NCBI GenBank assembly: GCA_030765045.1
Contig: CM060963.1
Span: 96,061,676-96,125,675 of the forward strand
Length of the DNA: 64,000 nucleotides
Reading direction: 5' to 3'
DNA from: Tenodera sinensis
Taxonomy: Eukaryota > Arthropoda > Insecta > Mantodea > Mantidae
Shown here: positions 1 through 12,112 of the stretch, one piece after another
How the letters are laid out: each line of letters begins with the position of its first letter
How positions within the stretch are numbered: the stretch's first letter is position 1
Translations under genes and position numbers: made by a program
The notes under the pieces: generated by a model
What the model saw: the letters and a program-made list of their open reading frames with translations, nothing else
What the model was told of the DNA's origin: nothing
The model's database searches: none

Positions 1-1099
1 AACGCCTACTTATAATTACAAATCATTTGAGCGAAACGAGCGTGCGTTCTTAATGATTATGAGTCACTGATTATAATATAAGCCTAAGGAACGTTGTTCA
101 GACTAAAGAAAGCGAACTAATTACTTTGGGGTGTTGTAACGTTGTGCATTGTAGGTACAGCCTGGAACCCGCCCACTCACACTCACCCCCCCCCCCCCCC
201 ACACACACACACGTTTTAGTACGTTTTCTTGTATAATGATATTATCACGTAACTACAACAAACATTGCCATCTTTGCGCTACACAGCATGCGCAATGGCG
301 ACTTCTAACCCAAAAGAGAAGCGCAATTCGTGGTATTAGCAATGTTTTGATTCTCTTTCTTCTACAGGGCAATGTTGATACTCTATTAAACCACTGAAAA
401 GAGCTTATAACGGATCGTGCATATTAAATTGGTCCTTTGAAGTTACAGTAAATACAAACGAATGACAAACGAATTGCTGAAATGTACTCGACATCCATTG
501 AAGATGCTGAAAGTGTCCCCTGCAGGATCAATACACAACTGTGCACGTCTAACCATATTCAGAGTTGGGGGCAACTTCACGGCTGTTGTAATTGGTGTGA
601 ATTTGTTTGCTAGACCTTGCTCTCCAAATATCTGCACACGTTGTGGGACTTGGGGAACGTAGTGGCCACAAATATTTACTAACTGTTAGATCGGTTCAGC
701 GAATATACTTCCATATTTTGCGTTCTTTCTTCAATCCAGAAAGGCATTTTTCAGAATGTGAACAGTAATGTGTATATGGGCTGATGAAATAAACTGAAAT
801 GCTGACAGAAGCATCCCAGGTATCGATTATTCGTATTGTATATTGCGATTCAGCCACTTGATTCAACTTTAGCGATCGATCTCAACAGAAATTCACATTA
901 ATGCACCACGGATATATATAATTGCTTCCTAGCGATGTGAAGTAAGTACCTTACATTTGTTGGTGATCTTGCGAAATTATTTAACAGAGCAGGGCCCTTT
1001 TCTCAATCCATTTGATGTTGGATAGCTTCTCAGTACATGTGCATGTGGTCTGTTACATTCCCAACAGTACTGAATGATAATTATTATCTATTTATGCCA
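1..1099. other. unannotated AT-rich sequence
   Basis: No gene or repeat family is recognised. A poly-C run followed by a short CA tract lies at about 187-212. The ORFs of about 65 codons here overlap on opposite strands and look like chance. Confidence 0.5.
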
Positions 1100-1258
1100 G
1101 CAAACTTACTGCTGGTGTTTTAAAACACACAAGCCCTGTGTGGGCAATGCTTAGGAGGTGGAATCCGGACTGAAAAACTCAATGCCATAGCCGGGATTTG
1201 AACCACGGATCTTCCGCTTATCGAGCAACTGCTTTAACTACTAAGCTACTATGGCCAA
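1100..1258 (-). repeat. tRNA-headed SINE-like repeat
   Basis: On the minus strand an A-box-like sequence TAGCTTAGTAGTTAAAGCA (about 1230-1248) is followed by a B-box-like GTGGTTCAAATCC (about 1193-1205), in the order and at about the spacing of a pol III tRNA promoter. No clean acceptor stem is visible, so a tRNA-derived retroposon or tRNA relic is more likely than a working tRNA gene. Only one copy is seen in this window. Confidence 0.45.
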
Positions 1259-1259
1259 C

Positions 1260-2184
1260 TTGCCAGTACGAATCAGCTGGGAAATTTAATATCCGATATA
1301 AGATGCCCCACCAAAGAATTTAGCTCATTTAGGCAGACTTTAAGTAAAATACTAATTGAGTGGATATTTTAGAAGTATCAATAGTAGAACAAACTTATTC
1401 ATAAACGGGACGTCAGGATTCGATATGTCAAAAAGAGAAGAACAGGATATATCCAGTTTTCTTGTACCCAATGTATCTTATGCGTACTATTCCGCGTGCG
1501 AGCGTATTCTTCTTTTAAATAAGGTGGTGTCATGAAATATTTCGCGAAACGTTTGTATATTTCTGCATATGTTTCCTTTGCAGTATTCAGCATAAATTTA
1601 ATCTAGATACCAGGGGAAAAGCTATATTCCGAAGCTGCAGATGACACAATTTTTAGTACAGGCACCTGTCTAAATAGTCGCCACTTCTAAAGGCAGAAAA
1701 CAGCTGTACTGGAGCACATCAGAGAACTGTATAGTTAGCAAAATTACTGCAGTAATTATAAGTGAACATGGTCAATGTTCATGAGATATACACTCCTAAG
1801 CAATGAATTAGTGGACACTACGTATTGTAAGCTGGCACATGAGAGAGGATAAATATTCCAAAATTAGTGAGGTAAACTCTTCTACTGGATTCATCTGCAT
1901 CCGGATGGTAAGGGAGTATAACGATCAGATGGAAAAAAATAAAAATATTAGGTACCCCTGTGACTGACAACTAGCAGAATTCTCATCCTAACACAGAATT
2001 GCTTATAGCACGGTATTTTCATTCACCTCTAAGAATACAAAATATTTCATTGTTGAGAATGTCTTCCGCAACCCCATGATACTACCATATAGTTTAGTCT
2101 ACAGAATTGGTCATGGCAACTGCATTAACATAAGCAACGCAAACAATTTTTGAATTCCTATCCAATTTCTACCTTTCTATACGT
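1260..2184. other. unannotated AT-rich sequence
   Basis: Nothing recognised. There is no long ORF and no obvious repeat. The 64-codon minus-strand ORF at 1399-1593 has no recognisable family features. Confidence 0.5.
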
Positions 2185-2288
2185 ACATACAGGCAAAAAT
2201 TCAATATCGATATTACACAAAAAATTTATTTTGAGACTCCTCAAATAAAATAAACGAATTTTTAGAAAAATTCCCTCCTCTATCGCTC

Positions 2289-2344
<56 letters not shown>

Positions 2345-2945
2345 CGCCTATGAACAGCGTGACACTAAAACGAAAGGTCGATTGAATACCAAACTTAACA
2401 TTTAGATCCAGTATCTTTCAAGCATGCGAACGAAGGGTTAAAAATAAAATCTTCCCCGTCCCAAATGACACTTTACATGAAAGAGTCTGAAAAACTTTTG
2501 ATTTTCTCAGAAATACCTCTAACGATTTGGATTGAAATTCCAATATTTAACATATTTTGATGTCAAATTGAAGATATATTTTGAATATATTGGAAGTAGT
2601 CTTTGAAGATCTTTTCATTCTGAATTACTTTTGTATGACTGGTAAACCGTAAGATGCAAACCAGATCTTACTGCACAAAAACGTGGATCTCATTAAAGTA
2701 CGCATTTTATCTAAAACACTTTTTTTTTTTGTGGGGTTAAACATTTCCGAGAATTATTTCCTTATTATTTGTTTGCATTTTAGACTTTTCTCAAAGATCA
2801 TTATTGATTATCGCATTATGTCTCTCTTAACTGGACGAAACCAGACTATCCGTGCTTCAGATCCCGGCTATGGCATTCAATTTTTTAGCTTCATGGGACC
2901 CTTTCCAATCATAATTGTTTCCCTTGGGCATATTTATCTCTAAAA
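2185..2945 (+). repeat. dispersed repeat family C, copy 1
   Basis: This is one of about eight related segments in the window. The shared order is: a block resembling AAATTTCGATGT...GAGATTT, a dinucleotide tract (here TG with a GC end, 2290-2347), a block around 'ATCTTT(T/C)AAG(G/C)ATGCGA', a block resembling 'TTTACATG(A/G)AA', a conserved 'TAAACCGTAAGA' block, then 'ATCTTACTGCACAAAAA'. It has no coding capacity and no transposon class is assigned. Copies run on both strands. Confidence 0.6.
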
Positions 2946-3081
2946 ATTTCACCATATTTTTCTTCCCACTTATCTAGGATTTGTTACACTAATCTTCTAG
3001 TCGTTTTTCATTTTTCATTAAACCAATCTTCTCCCCATTCATACACTAGTAACTAAGCATAATGCATTAGTTACTAAAATA

Positions 3082-3210
3082 CGAGTCGAACAATTCAAAT
3101 GCCTTGGGTCTGTTATAGACCACTCAGGTGCAAGCGAAAGAGACATCAACAATAATGATAGAAAGGCAATAAGCTCCTTAAATGGGGCTTATTGCCCCAT
3201 TGCCCCCAAG
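3082..3210 (+). pseudogene. LINE reverse-transcriptase fragment
   Basis: One open frame from 3082 reads RVEQFKCLGSVIDHSGASER and onward. It resembles the 'FKYLGS-hydrophobic-..DG' segment downstream of the catalytic core in many non-LTR retrotransposon reverse transcriptases. About 40 residues can be followed before the similarity is lost. No 5' part or endonuclease is present nearby, so this is a dead fragment. Confidence 0.55.
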
Positions 3211-3214
3211 TGAA

Positions 3215-4868
3215 AGTTGGACGGAAGGGAGATTACCAAAGAAGATAATTAGCTGATGGGCTTCTGGTCGAACAAACGGAGAAGGACACGTCTTACTTGG
3301 AAGGATGGTATAGATAATGGTATGAGGAAAAGAGTATTGGAAGAGGAACAATATAATGGCAGAGCATATTGGAGAATTGCTACAGGACTGCAAGGCAACC
3401 GCTGAAAACTGGAAAACTTGTAAATAAAGTAAATACAAAATGATACATATAGTTAGAAATATAAAAGGTGTTTCTATTTCACTGTTAAATTGATAGCTTA
3501 TCTCGTGACCAAAATCATAACAGTAATACCGTTGTGCCAAGCAAACAGAGACGAATAAACGGTGGAAAGGTAAGTCCTGTTTTGAGGGGAAAGTTTACAG
3601 AAAGCGGTCTTTCCCAAGAGCGCTGTATCTATTTTCGTAATTCGCAGTATTTACAATTTGGTAAACAATGAAACATTGCTGTGCAAAACCACAAATCTAA
3701 TGTTGCTTTTAGTCAATATCGAAGGATTATCGGATGATAGAACAATGTTCCTCAATACTACAATGTTTTCTCGGTAATATTGGTTACCAATATAATTGGT
3801 AATATTATTAGCTGTTTATTGGAAATTTTTATTTGAAAATGAAGAAAGGAAGTCATACCACAGAAGCAGTAATTAGTTAATCTCTTACATCACTAATTGA
3901 GAAAGAGTATCACTAAATCTGATGATAGTAGCGTTGGATAAAGACAGTAATCTGCTCGAAAGGCAGCTAATTTATTTAATGGAGTGCACCCATATTCCCA
4001 GCAGCTTCACATTGATCACTGAAAGCTACGCACAGCCAAAATATCAGCTTTTGTAAATGCTGGAGTTCTCGTGCATCCAGTAGGGATTTATCTCTAATCA
4101 ATATCGGTAGTTCTCTCTGTTGACACAGAATCTAGCTTCTTCAGAGAACACCAAAACGTTTCGACAGCTGATCAACACAACTTCGTTGTCCAGCCTTCAC
4201 AGCAACTTTCTAGAAGAGGTATTACGATCGCAATTGTAATACCTCCTAAAAGTGTTTTATATTTATTTACTATGAACATGACAGGCGTCAGCAGAATTAC
4301 AATGTTCATTATAAAATATATTTACATACAAACATTTCCAAACCTAACTTATAGACATAAAACAAACAAAAGTTATACCAGGTAGCCCATCTCATCCGGC
4401 ATTCGGGTAAGTAGATAACCCTTCGTGCGTTTAAACTGTTGCAGAACGCACGGTAACAAATATAGTCATAGTGACGGCAGTGGCATGAGCGAGCCTCCTT
4501 CTGCCTCTTTATGAAAACGAGGGATAACAGATAGTTCCCAAGTTGAACTATTGTGTGTAGTGCGTGATAATAGAGTATAAATAACCGAAATGGTTCTTAT
4601 AATGTTTTATATGGGAACTACACCGAAATTTTTAGTCTAGATTTTAAATTCTGTTTCAATTTATGCATTCTTATTTCAATCACAATTCATGTTAGCAATA
4701 AGTTGAATCCTGCTTAATACTTTCATATGCACCAGTTTAACGTGTGAAATGGTTTAAAGGGCGAAAGAAACGTAGACATATTTAATACTTTACGTCATTT
4801 TACAGGAACTGCTCAAAATGTGATCTGAATTTTCATAACAAAATTGACAGCGGCGAAGCAACGATTGT
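3215..4868. other. unannotated sequence with one short perfect hairpin
   Basis: There is no recognisable gene. A perfect 10-bp inverted repeat GAGGTATTAC / GTAATACCTC with a 10-nt loop lies at 4216-4245. A 120-codon minus-strand ORF at 3178-3540 overlaps the LINE fragment antisense and looks like chance. Confidence 0.5.
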
Positions 4869-5110
4869 TCTTGGTAGTGTTTAACACCCACTTTTACTAC
4901 ATATGGCACCGCATGCGGTGACACTGATGATACATGAAATGAAGATGGGGTACCGGTGGAATGAGATGGCGGGAGAAACCGGAGAACCCGGAGGAAAACC
5001 CGCCTCAGCACCGCTTCGTCCACCACAAATCCCACATGCAGTTGCCTGATCGAACCCGGGCCGCTTTGGTGAGAAGAGAGTGGTCTAACCACTCGACTAC
5101 GGCGTGCAAC
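4869..5110 (-). repeat. SINE family A, near full length
   Basis: Read on the minus strand, it starts with a tRNA-like head (A-box-like TAGTCGAGTGGTTAGACCAC about 5081-5100, then CGGGTTCGATC about 5050-5060). The body contains GACGAAGCGGTGC, a TCCGGGTTCTCCGGTTT block and a TCAGTGTCACCGC block, and ends near GTGTTAAACACTAC. The same body recurs at 21818-22031 and 23176-23325, with a related long form at 10825-11150 and 16787-17105. It is a non-coding, pol III-type retroposon; overlapping ORFs are not genes. Confidence 0.75.
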
Positions 5111-7039
5111 GATTGTCATACTCTATCCATTGGTGTAAGTCGAATCAAGGAAACAATAACAGTATTAATGCTCTTCATATGGAAAAAAGGAAGGAAAAGA
5201 TCAGTAACAGCATGACAAGAAACGAACTCATGACTATCGGAATAACAGCTTTTGGCGTTACAAATTAAGCCACAAGAGTAGTTAAACAGATGTCTCTAGA
5301 GTAGGGTTTATAATGCAAGGAGGCAACCAATCGTTCTTCAGTATCGCACTGCCAAAGTTCCAGATTTGAGAGATTATTATAACATTAAATCTTGAGAATG
5401 CCGTAAACGAGCTGCTGCAAATCGATATTTCTATACTCGGGCAGCAGTGTTAAAGACATTTTAAGCCAATTCTTCAGCCGACTTTGCTTTAAAACCGACT
5501 TATCAGCATCCTATATCAATATGTGTAACACCATCTGTTATGTTAAGTCGTGGACCATTCATTGGCTATCTCAAATTGCTTATGTCAGTTACGTCTACAA
5601 TCTCTCAAGTTATTTTGGTGTAGTACATATCTAAACTAATTATGTATAATTACATATATAAAATAATTTATGAAGGAAAAAAGAAAAAGAGAAGTTGATA
5701 ATGAAAGAGAAGGTGTCATGATGATTACATTATAAAATCAGTTCTAATTTTAAAACTTTACATCAATCTATGTAAGTATAAATAGAATTGCGGCATTTTT
5801 GAACCGAGTTACTGATATGTTGCACATTTTACATCAAAATAGTGAAGACTGTTATATAATTAATATAAAGTCGCATTTAGCGGTGATTTTTTATGGATGT
5901 TGGTATTCGCTCTTGAGGTGAAAAATAGCTTCTTGAATCTGCTTATTTTGTTTAGCACATAAAACAATATACTTGCAATAATTTTACTATCATAAACAAT
6001 CATGTGTAAGAGTTTATACAAAAATATCAATCCCACAATATCTCTTCTGACGCTTTTAAAGTTTTATATTTATATATTTTCAAAAGGTTTTTGTAATTTG
6101 TGCAGATAGGCTAACATCCAGTTCTTTTAAATAGTGCTTAAAAGTGTAACTTTTTCTATTAAATTGACATGTTTTGTGGCGTTAGTAGTCAAACTAATAG
6201 TTACATATTACAAGACTTTGTCTAACAAGAGTTTTAAACTCAAACTAACGTTTTTTTTTTCTTTGAATGTGCATCAATTTCAAATAATGAAGTCAAGAAA
6301 TTTTAACAATTTGTTTATGATTAATTCCATACATCTGTTAAATCTGAGATTTTATGTAAAATATACTTCTAGATCTTTATTTTCAAGCGTTTCAGCCGGT
6401 GGTGTTGTATTTATTCATAAATACATTTAATGGGATTTTTACTTCTAATGAAGGTAATTTTCACACACGTAGTTGAATGGGAGTTTTTTTGCTTTGCCCA
6501 TGTATATAGAGACTATAAGCCATCTCTAACGCTGGTGACACTTTACTTCAGATGTCATTACTTAAATATGATTAAAACAACAAGAATAATGCTTGCAAGC
6601 CCATTTTCAATTAAGCTTGCATTGACTTCTTTGTAATTTTATAAATGCTGTTTTGGCTGAGTCCAAATATAATCTGATTATGATGACAAAGACGGCAATA
6701 TTACTTTGACTGCGTAACGGAATGTTTTACAAAGGGCTTAGTCCCTCGTATGTGTTTACAATTCATTAATTTATAAACGACAAAAGCACACACTGCGCAG
6801 AACATAAGCAATCAAAACGACCTTTAACAATTATTTCAAACTCGAAGAATCACTTATCACATGTTAATACTGTGTATTCTACACTCATGAATTACCTAGA
6901 GAAGTTGAAATTTTCAAATTACGTTTGCTAATACCATATTACGAATTTTCAAGTATTGAAATCCTTAAAGTCGGGTTCTATTTCAACTGTTCACGATGAA
7001 TGAAAAATTAACCACACTGATCACGGCTTTTTTACTTCC
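5111..7039. other. unannotated AT-rich sequence
   Basis: No gene, tRNA head or recognised repeat was found. Short ORFs such as 6134-6430 are low-complexity and lack family motifs. Confidence 0.5.
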
Positions 7040-7148
7040 TTTGCTGCGTATTCTAAGTAGGAGAAGTATTGTATTCGACCCAAAATTGTTTATTGTCATT
7101 GTTATTGAGGTCTCCTGAATAAAAGAAAAGCATTTTAGTAAAAGCTCC

Positions 7149-7202
<54 letters not shown>

Positions 7203-7890
7203 GCGTGTGTGTCTGTGTGTGTGCGTGTGTGTGTGAGTGCGTGTGTGTGCGTGTGTGTGTGTGTGCGTGTGTGTCTTAAACAGCATGCTCGAAAACGAAA
7301 TGTGATTAATAGCCAAAGTTGGTATTTAAATTTAATATCTCTCAAGGATGCGACACGAAGGTTTTGAAGAAAATTCTTCTAGGTAAACTACCCTTTACAT
7401 GGAACATTCTTTCGAAAATGTATATTTTCTCAAAGATGGTTTTAACGATTTTGATTAATATGCCATACGTTAAGATATTTTTATGACAAATGAAATGTAG
7501 CTATAGCTCAGATAGTCCTGTTTACTCTTGATGAATTTTGCATAACTCGTAAACCGTAAGAGATAGATGAAGTCTTACTGCACAAAAATGTAGATCTTAC
7601 CAAAACACACAGGCTATGTTTATATGCAATATTTTGTGAAGTGAACCATTTCGGAGATATTCCTTGTTATTTGTGAGTATTTTGCAGTACTTCAACCTCT
7701 CTCAAATGGGAGGTCGTTGTTCACTTTTTTATCTGTTAGGACGGGCAAAGAGAACTGAATTTCAAAGCTTTAAAAGATTTGACTATCGCTCAAAGCCTGC
7801 TGTACTCGCATACTCCTCTTGCATCTATAACAAAATCAACAGTTACATCATTTCTGCATATGTTTATCTCGATTAATATGAAGAAGATAA
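7040..7890 (+). repeat. dispersed repeat family C, copy 2 (most complete)
   Basis: The longest well-preserved copy. It runs from AAGTAGGAGAAGTATTGTAT (about 7054) through CCCAAAATTG, a TG/CG tract at 7150-7274, the block 'AAAGTTGGTATTTAAATTTA' and TAAACCGTAAGAGATAGA, to a 3' edge near TTTATCTCGATTAATATGAA (about 7863-7882). That 3' edge is shared with the copies at 40739 and 49990. The 72-codon and 120-codon ORFs through the TG tract are repeat artefacts. Confidence 0.65.
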
Positions 7891-9492
7891 TAGCAATAGA
7901 GTAGAGAAAAATATATCAGCGCAACACACCAGATTTTTCTATAAAAATCCAGCTTCTAATATCAATTTCACAAGAGAACAAAACATATAAGCTATCATAT
8001 TTTTCTTCCTTTCATTTTATCTGCTTAGTATTAGATTGGTTGTTATTTTGTTCCGCATTGTTTGCTACAGAATTTAAATGTCCCATGCTTTTGCTATATG
8101 GATTACTTTTGTGGTCTCTCTTTAAAGCATTTGTCAGCATTACCTTATACACACAACGTTGTTATTTGTAATATGAGTATTATTTCCCTCTGTGTAAATA
8201 TTTTGTGATCTATAAACCACGGTTTAGTTTTTGATTTGTGCACAGCACCTTCTCATTCCAGCACCAGCCAAACGGGAAAATTGAAACAAACTCTGTGTAT
8301 AGTAGGCTATCGAGATGTAAAATAAAGTTTAACAAGGATTTATGGATCTTTGCCGCAGAGGATAATGCATAAACAAGTAACGCAGCAAACCCCATTGTTT
8401 TATATGAATGCAAGCTTCGACAATATACACATATTTGTACCACCGAAGGATTGTTGTTTTACTAAGGTGGAGTTATTGGGCTTGCAATTAATGAACACTA
8501 GCTTCTTTGAGTAGCCAAAATACCAAAGAAAATTTCCAGATGCTGCTCCTGCCAGAATATAGGATCAACTATATTGAAATATTGCCTAAGTATGTTTCTT
8601 AAACCAGCACCTCTGAAAAGGAAGAAAAGTAGACCAAATTAAATAAAGATACATCGACAAACTAAATAAAATTTCACAGTAATTTACTTTACAGAATATA
8701 AACTAAAGAAAGCAAAGTAAGAACTGTGCAGTGTCTTGCAGCGACTCTTTCACGAAACCCTTCAAATCTGCACGCATAGGAAAGAAAAGGAATAGAATAA
8801 CCAAAGAGGTTTACTGTAAAATTTAAAAAGAGTGTGTCAGCGGGAAGCAGCATTTCAAGAGAAATGGAACTCAAAGAAACGTTCTATGTTAGAAGATGCC
8901 GATAGTTTGGTTCAAATTGAGACATTTTTCTTCTACAGGTTCCAACCCAAATAGTTTAGGGGTTGTCTCACCGCTTCTTGATGAGACAATTCAGAAGACT
9001 TGCTTCTTGTGCAGTTTTTGATTGAGAAGAATCAGAGATTGTATGCTGCAAAAAGTTTGAATTCTGGGAACACGTGTGAAATTAATTTAAGAAAACATTT
9101 GGCGAAACAATTCTTCGTTGCGTTTCCAGACAACGATGACGTGTGCAACAAGGAAAAGAATCGCCCTATAAAGAATCTCCAACCATCCCTTCGTATAAAA
9201 CATGGGAGGTTTGTTTTCAGAAATATTACGACACATTTTAATACAAATCATAGGTAGGCCTAAAAACGAGCAAACTGATAAATAAGTTTACTTTAAAAAC
9301 AATTTTGGCCTTAAATTATTTTCTGGTATGATGAAGCTTCAAAGGAACGAAAATACAGCATTTATTACTTAATTTCTTCAGCTTTTTTACAACCTTCATT
9401 CCAAAACAAGTACGGCATTAAACAATGCATTTCTAACGGTCGAAGTTAACTTTGTTTTTCCACCAAGCTCTTAAACCCCTTGGCCGATCACC
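7891..9492. other. unannotated sequence
   Basis: Nothing recognised. The ORF at 9000-9257 has no ATG start and is preceded in frame by two stop codons; it has no recognisable domain. Confidence 0.45.
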
Positions 9493-9493
9493 T

Positions 9494-9587
<94 letters not shown>

Positions 9588-10208
9588 CACTCACTCACTC
9601 ACTCACTCACTCACTCACTCACTCACTCACTCACTCACTCACTCACTCACTCACTCACTCACTCACTCACTCACTCACTCACTCACTCACTCACTCACTC
9701 ACTCACTCACTCACTCACTCACTCACTCACTCACTCACTCACTCACTCACTCACTCACTCACTCACTCACTCACTCACTCACTCACTCACTCACTCACTC
9801 ACTCACTCACTCACTCACTCACTCACTCACTCACTCACTCACTCACTCACTCACTCACTCACTCACTCACTCACTCACTCACTCACTCACTCACTCACTC
9901 ACTCACTCACTCACTCACTCACTCACTCACTCACTCACTCACTCACTCACTCACTCACTCACTCACCCACCCACCCACCCACCCACCCACCCACCCACCC
10001 ACCCACCCACCCACCCACCCACCCACCCACCCACCCACCCACCCACCCACCCACCCACCCAACCACCCACCCACCCACCCACCCACCCACCCACCCACCC
10101 ACCCACCCACTCACTCACTCACTCACTCACTCACTCACTCACTCACTCACTCACTCACTCACTCACTCACTCACTCACTCACTCACTCACTCACTCACTC
10201 ACTCACTA
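9493..10208. repeat. compound tetranucleotide microsatellite (ACTT)n(ACTC)n(ACCC)n(ACTC)n
   Basis: About 716 bp of 4-bp repeats in phase: ACTT to about 9584, ACTC 9585-9964, ACCC 9965-10108 with one interrupted unit near 10061, then ACTC again to about 10208. Neighbouring blocks differ by a single position in the unit. The overlapping 256- and 273-codon ORFs of repeated LTHS/PTHP are translations of this repeat, not genes. Confidence 0.97.
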
Positions 10209-10824
10209 CCTATCTATTTATTTATTTTGTTTATTTTGGATTCTTTATAGCAGCGGTGCTCAACTGCTGGTAAGTAGGGAGGTTAAAATCACCCCCTTTC
10301 ACCCACTTGCACAGAATGACGCATTTCTCCGTGGTTTGAGTTCCAGTGGCGGCACTGTGCACAGGAAATCAAAGGCGTACACATTCATATTCTACTCCTG
10401 GTGAACCTCATGATGCTTCTGAGGATTACTCTTTTGACACGACTTACGTTTCAAACGGTCTTCAATATTTGGTGTAAAAGATGAAGTGCACTGTCTCAAA
10501 AGTCAAGCAAAGTGATTGTCACTTATTTTGCTGCAATTATCACTTTTAATGTAGTTCATTTTTGAAAATATTGTTTGTAGATATAAGTGGAGCCAAAGAC
10601 TGCCACTGAACTAGATGCAAACAAACGTAATCTTGGATACTCACAAGAGGGCAGAGACCAAAATAATTCCCACCCTTCTTTCTCAGAACATTTTATGGTT
10701 GTGGAATTCTGCAATGCAAGTAGTTTCATAGTTTGTAGTACTTGTAAAGCAGCTACATGGAAATTTCTTTCTCTCTTTTTTCTTTTTCTTTACTTGAATA
10801 CCCTCTTCTTATATGGGACTTACA
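10209..10824. other. unannotated sequence after the tetranucleotide array
   Basis: No gene recognised. CAGCGGTGCTCAACTG at about 10251 resembles a hAT-type terminal sequence, but no matching opposite end was found. Confidence 0.4.
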
Positions 10825-11150
10825 CCCTCTGGATTTACAAGCCAGTGCCTAGTGTCAGAGGCCTGTCAGGGAGCACAGGAACCTATGGACCGGACAGTGA
10901 AGACCTGGAAGCGGGTGGTCAGCCAGGAACCAGGCATGAGAGTGAGGAAGAGATGATGATGCAGATGATTGGATAGGTGATAATGGAGCAATTGGTGGAA
11001 TGAGTGGCGGGGAAAGCGGAGAACCCGGAGATAACCAGCCCTGACGTCGCTTCTTCCATCACGAATACCACATGCGAGACATTGGGTTCGAACCCGGACC
11101 ACCTAGGTGGTAGGCGAACGCTCCAACCGCTCGGCCACGACGCCGCCACA
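10825..11150 (-). repeat. SINE family A, long form
   Basis: On the minus strand it begins with a tRNA-like head (A-box-like TGGCCGAGCGGTTGGAGCG near 11120-11140 and GGTTCGAACCC near 11087-11097). It continues through a TCTCCGGGTTCTCCG block and a longer 3' part that includes CTTCACTGTCCGGTCCATAG. The same long tail occurs at 16787-17105. It shares the head and middle with the short form at 4869-5110, so a tail has been swapped or extended. Confidence 0.7.
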
Positions 11151-11815
11151 TGGAACCTTCAAAGAGCAATATAACTGGATTTTGGTTCCTAGTGTTATTA
11201 GGTCTTGAAATTGTGAAGAGAATGTGTCGTACAATTGTTTCAAAAGTTCGTTTTATTTTTCCGAAAGAGTAACGTTTATCGTGAACACGAAACGTAAGCA
11301 AGAGAAATGGTATAAATCTGCAACTAGCAGTCTTACCAATCAAGTACTTAACTATATCGCCTTCATCTCGAAAACAAAAATATTCGTCCTCCTATTGAAT
11401 TGTATGTACTGCTACTCCACACCATCCGCCTCTTATAACAGGTCTGGTTCTCCATGCCTCGGTCAGTGGAGGGGGGGAAAAACATGTGTAGTGGAAGCGA
11501 GCGCGTGCTGCACTGTTGAACACTCTGTTTTATAGTATCCAACCTAAGTTCAAATGTTTTAAAGATAAGATCAAACCACGGGCAACGCCGAATATTTCAA
11601 GTTAGTGTATAATAAAAGTGTCGTTGAACCAGTGATAGTTTCATTTGCAGCATACCTAAAATAAGTAAGCTGAAAAGCAGAAGAGCCTAAATACAGATAA
11701 AATCAAATAATATAGCAAGTTTATAATTTAAAGTACCTTGATTTGACCTGTCAATGTATAATTTGAATTAAGATCTAGATAAAAATGCGATAAAATACAA
11801 CGTAATAAATGGATG
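11151..11815. other. unannotated sequence
   Basis: Nothing recognised apart from short chance ORFs on both strands. Confidence 0.45.
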
Positions 11816-12112
11816 CATCAACACATAGGTAACTCAATGAGAAAAGGGGTCAAACTCAGACTGTACAATATAGTTTTGAAACCAGCTTTACTGCAGGGCT
11901 GTGAATGCTGGATAATGAGGACGAAAGACAAAAAGAAAATTGAGACCTCAGAAATGAGATTAATGAAAATATTAAAAGAAATATTTCTTAGAGTCAAAGA
12001 AAGTAGTGAAGATATAGCAACCAGCATGGGTATATCAGTGAAAGAGCTTGCCAAAGCAAGCTGTTTCACACACCCCAAAAGGAAGCTGGGATATAGGAAG
12101 GTCGAGGACTAG
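11816..12112 (+). pseudogene. LINE reverse-transcriptase C-terminal fragment
   Basis: A 99-codon frame contains 'KLRLYNIVLKPALLQGCECW' and later 'IETSEMRLMKIL'. These match the post-catalytic region of non-LTR retrotransposon polymerases, whose usual form is 'lYktvv.PtLLYGsEtW' followed by an 'aEMrflR' motif. The palm domain, YADD box and endonuclease are absent. It is a 5'-truncated remnant, not a functional gene. Confidence 0.7.

Noticed and set aside
9000..9257. 85-codon ORF with a possible CxxC motif in another frame
   Set aside because: It has no ATG, is preceded in frame by tandem stops, and the Cys-rich reading falls in a different, interrupted frame.
10251..10266. hAT-like terminal sequence CAGCGGTGCTCAACTG
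   Set aside because: No inverted partner, target duplication or transposase piece near it.
9452..10273. 273- and 256-codon ORFs of repeated LTHS/PTHP
   Set aside because: They are translations of the 4-bp microsatellite in different frames; no unique domain exists outside the repeat.
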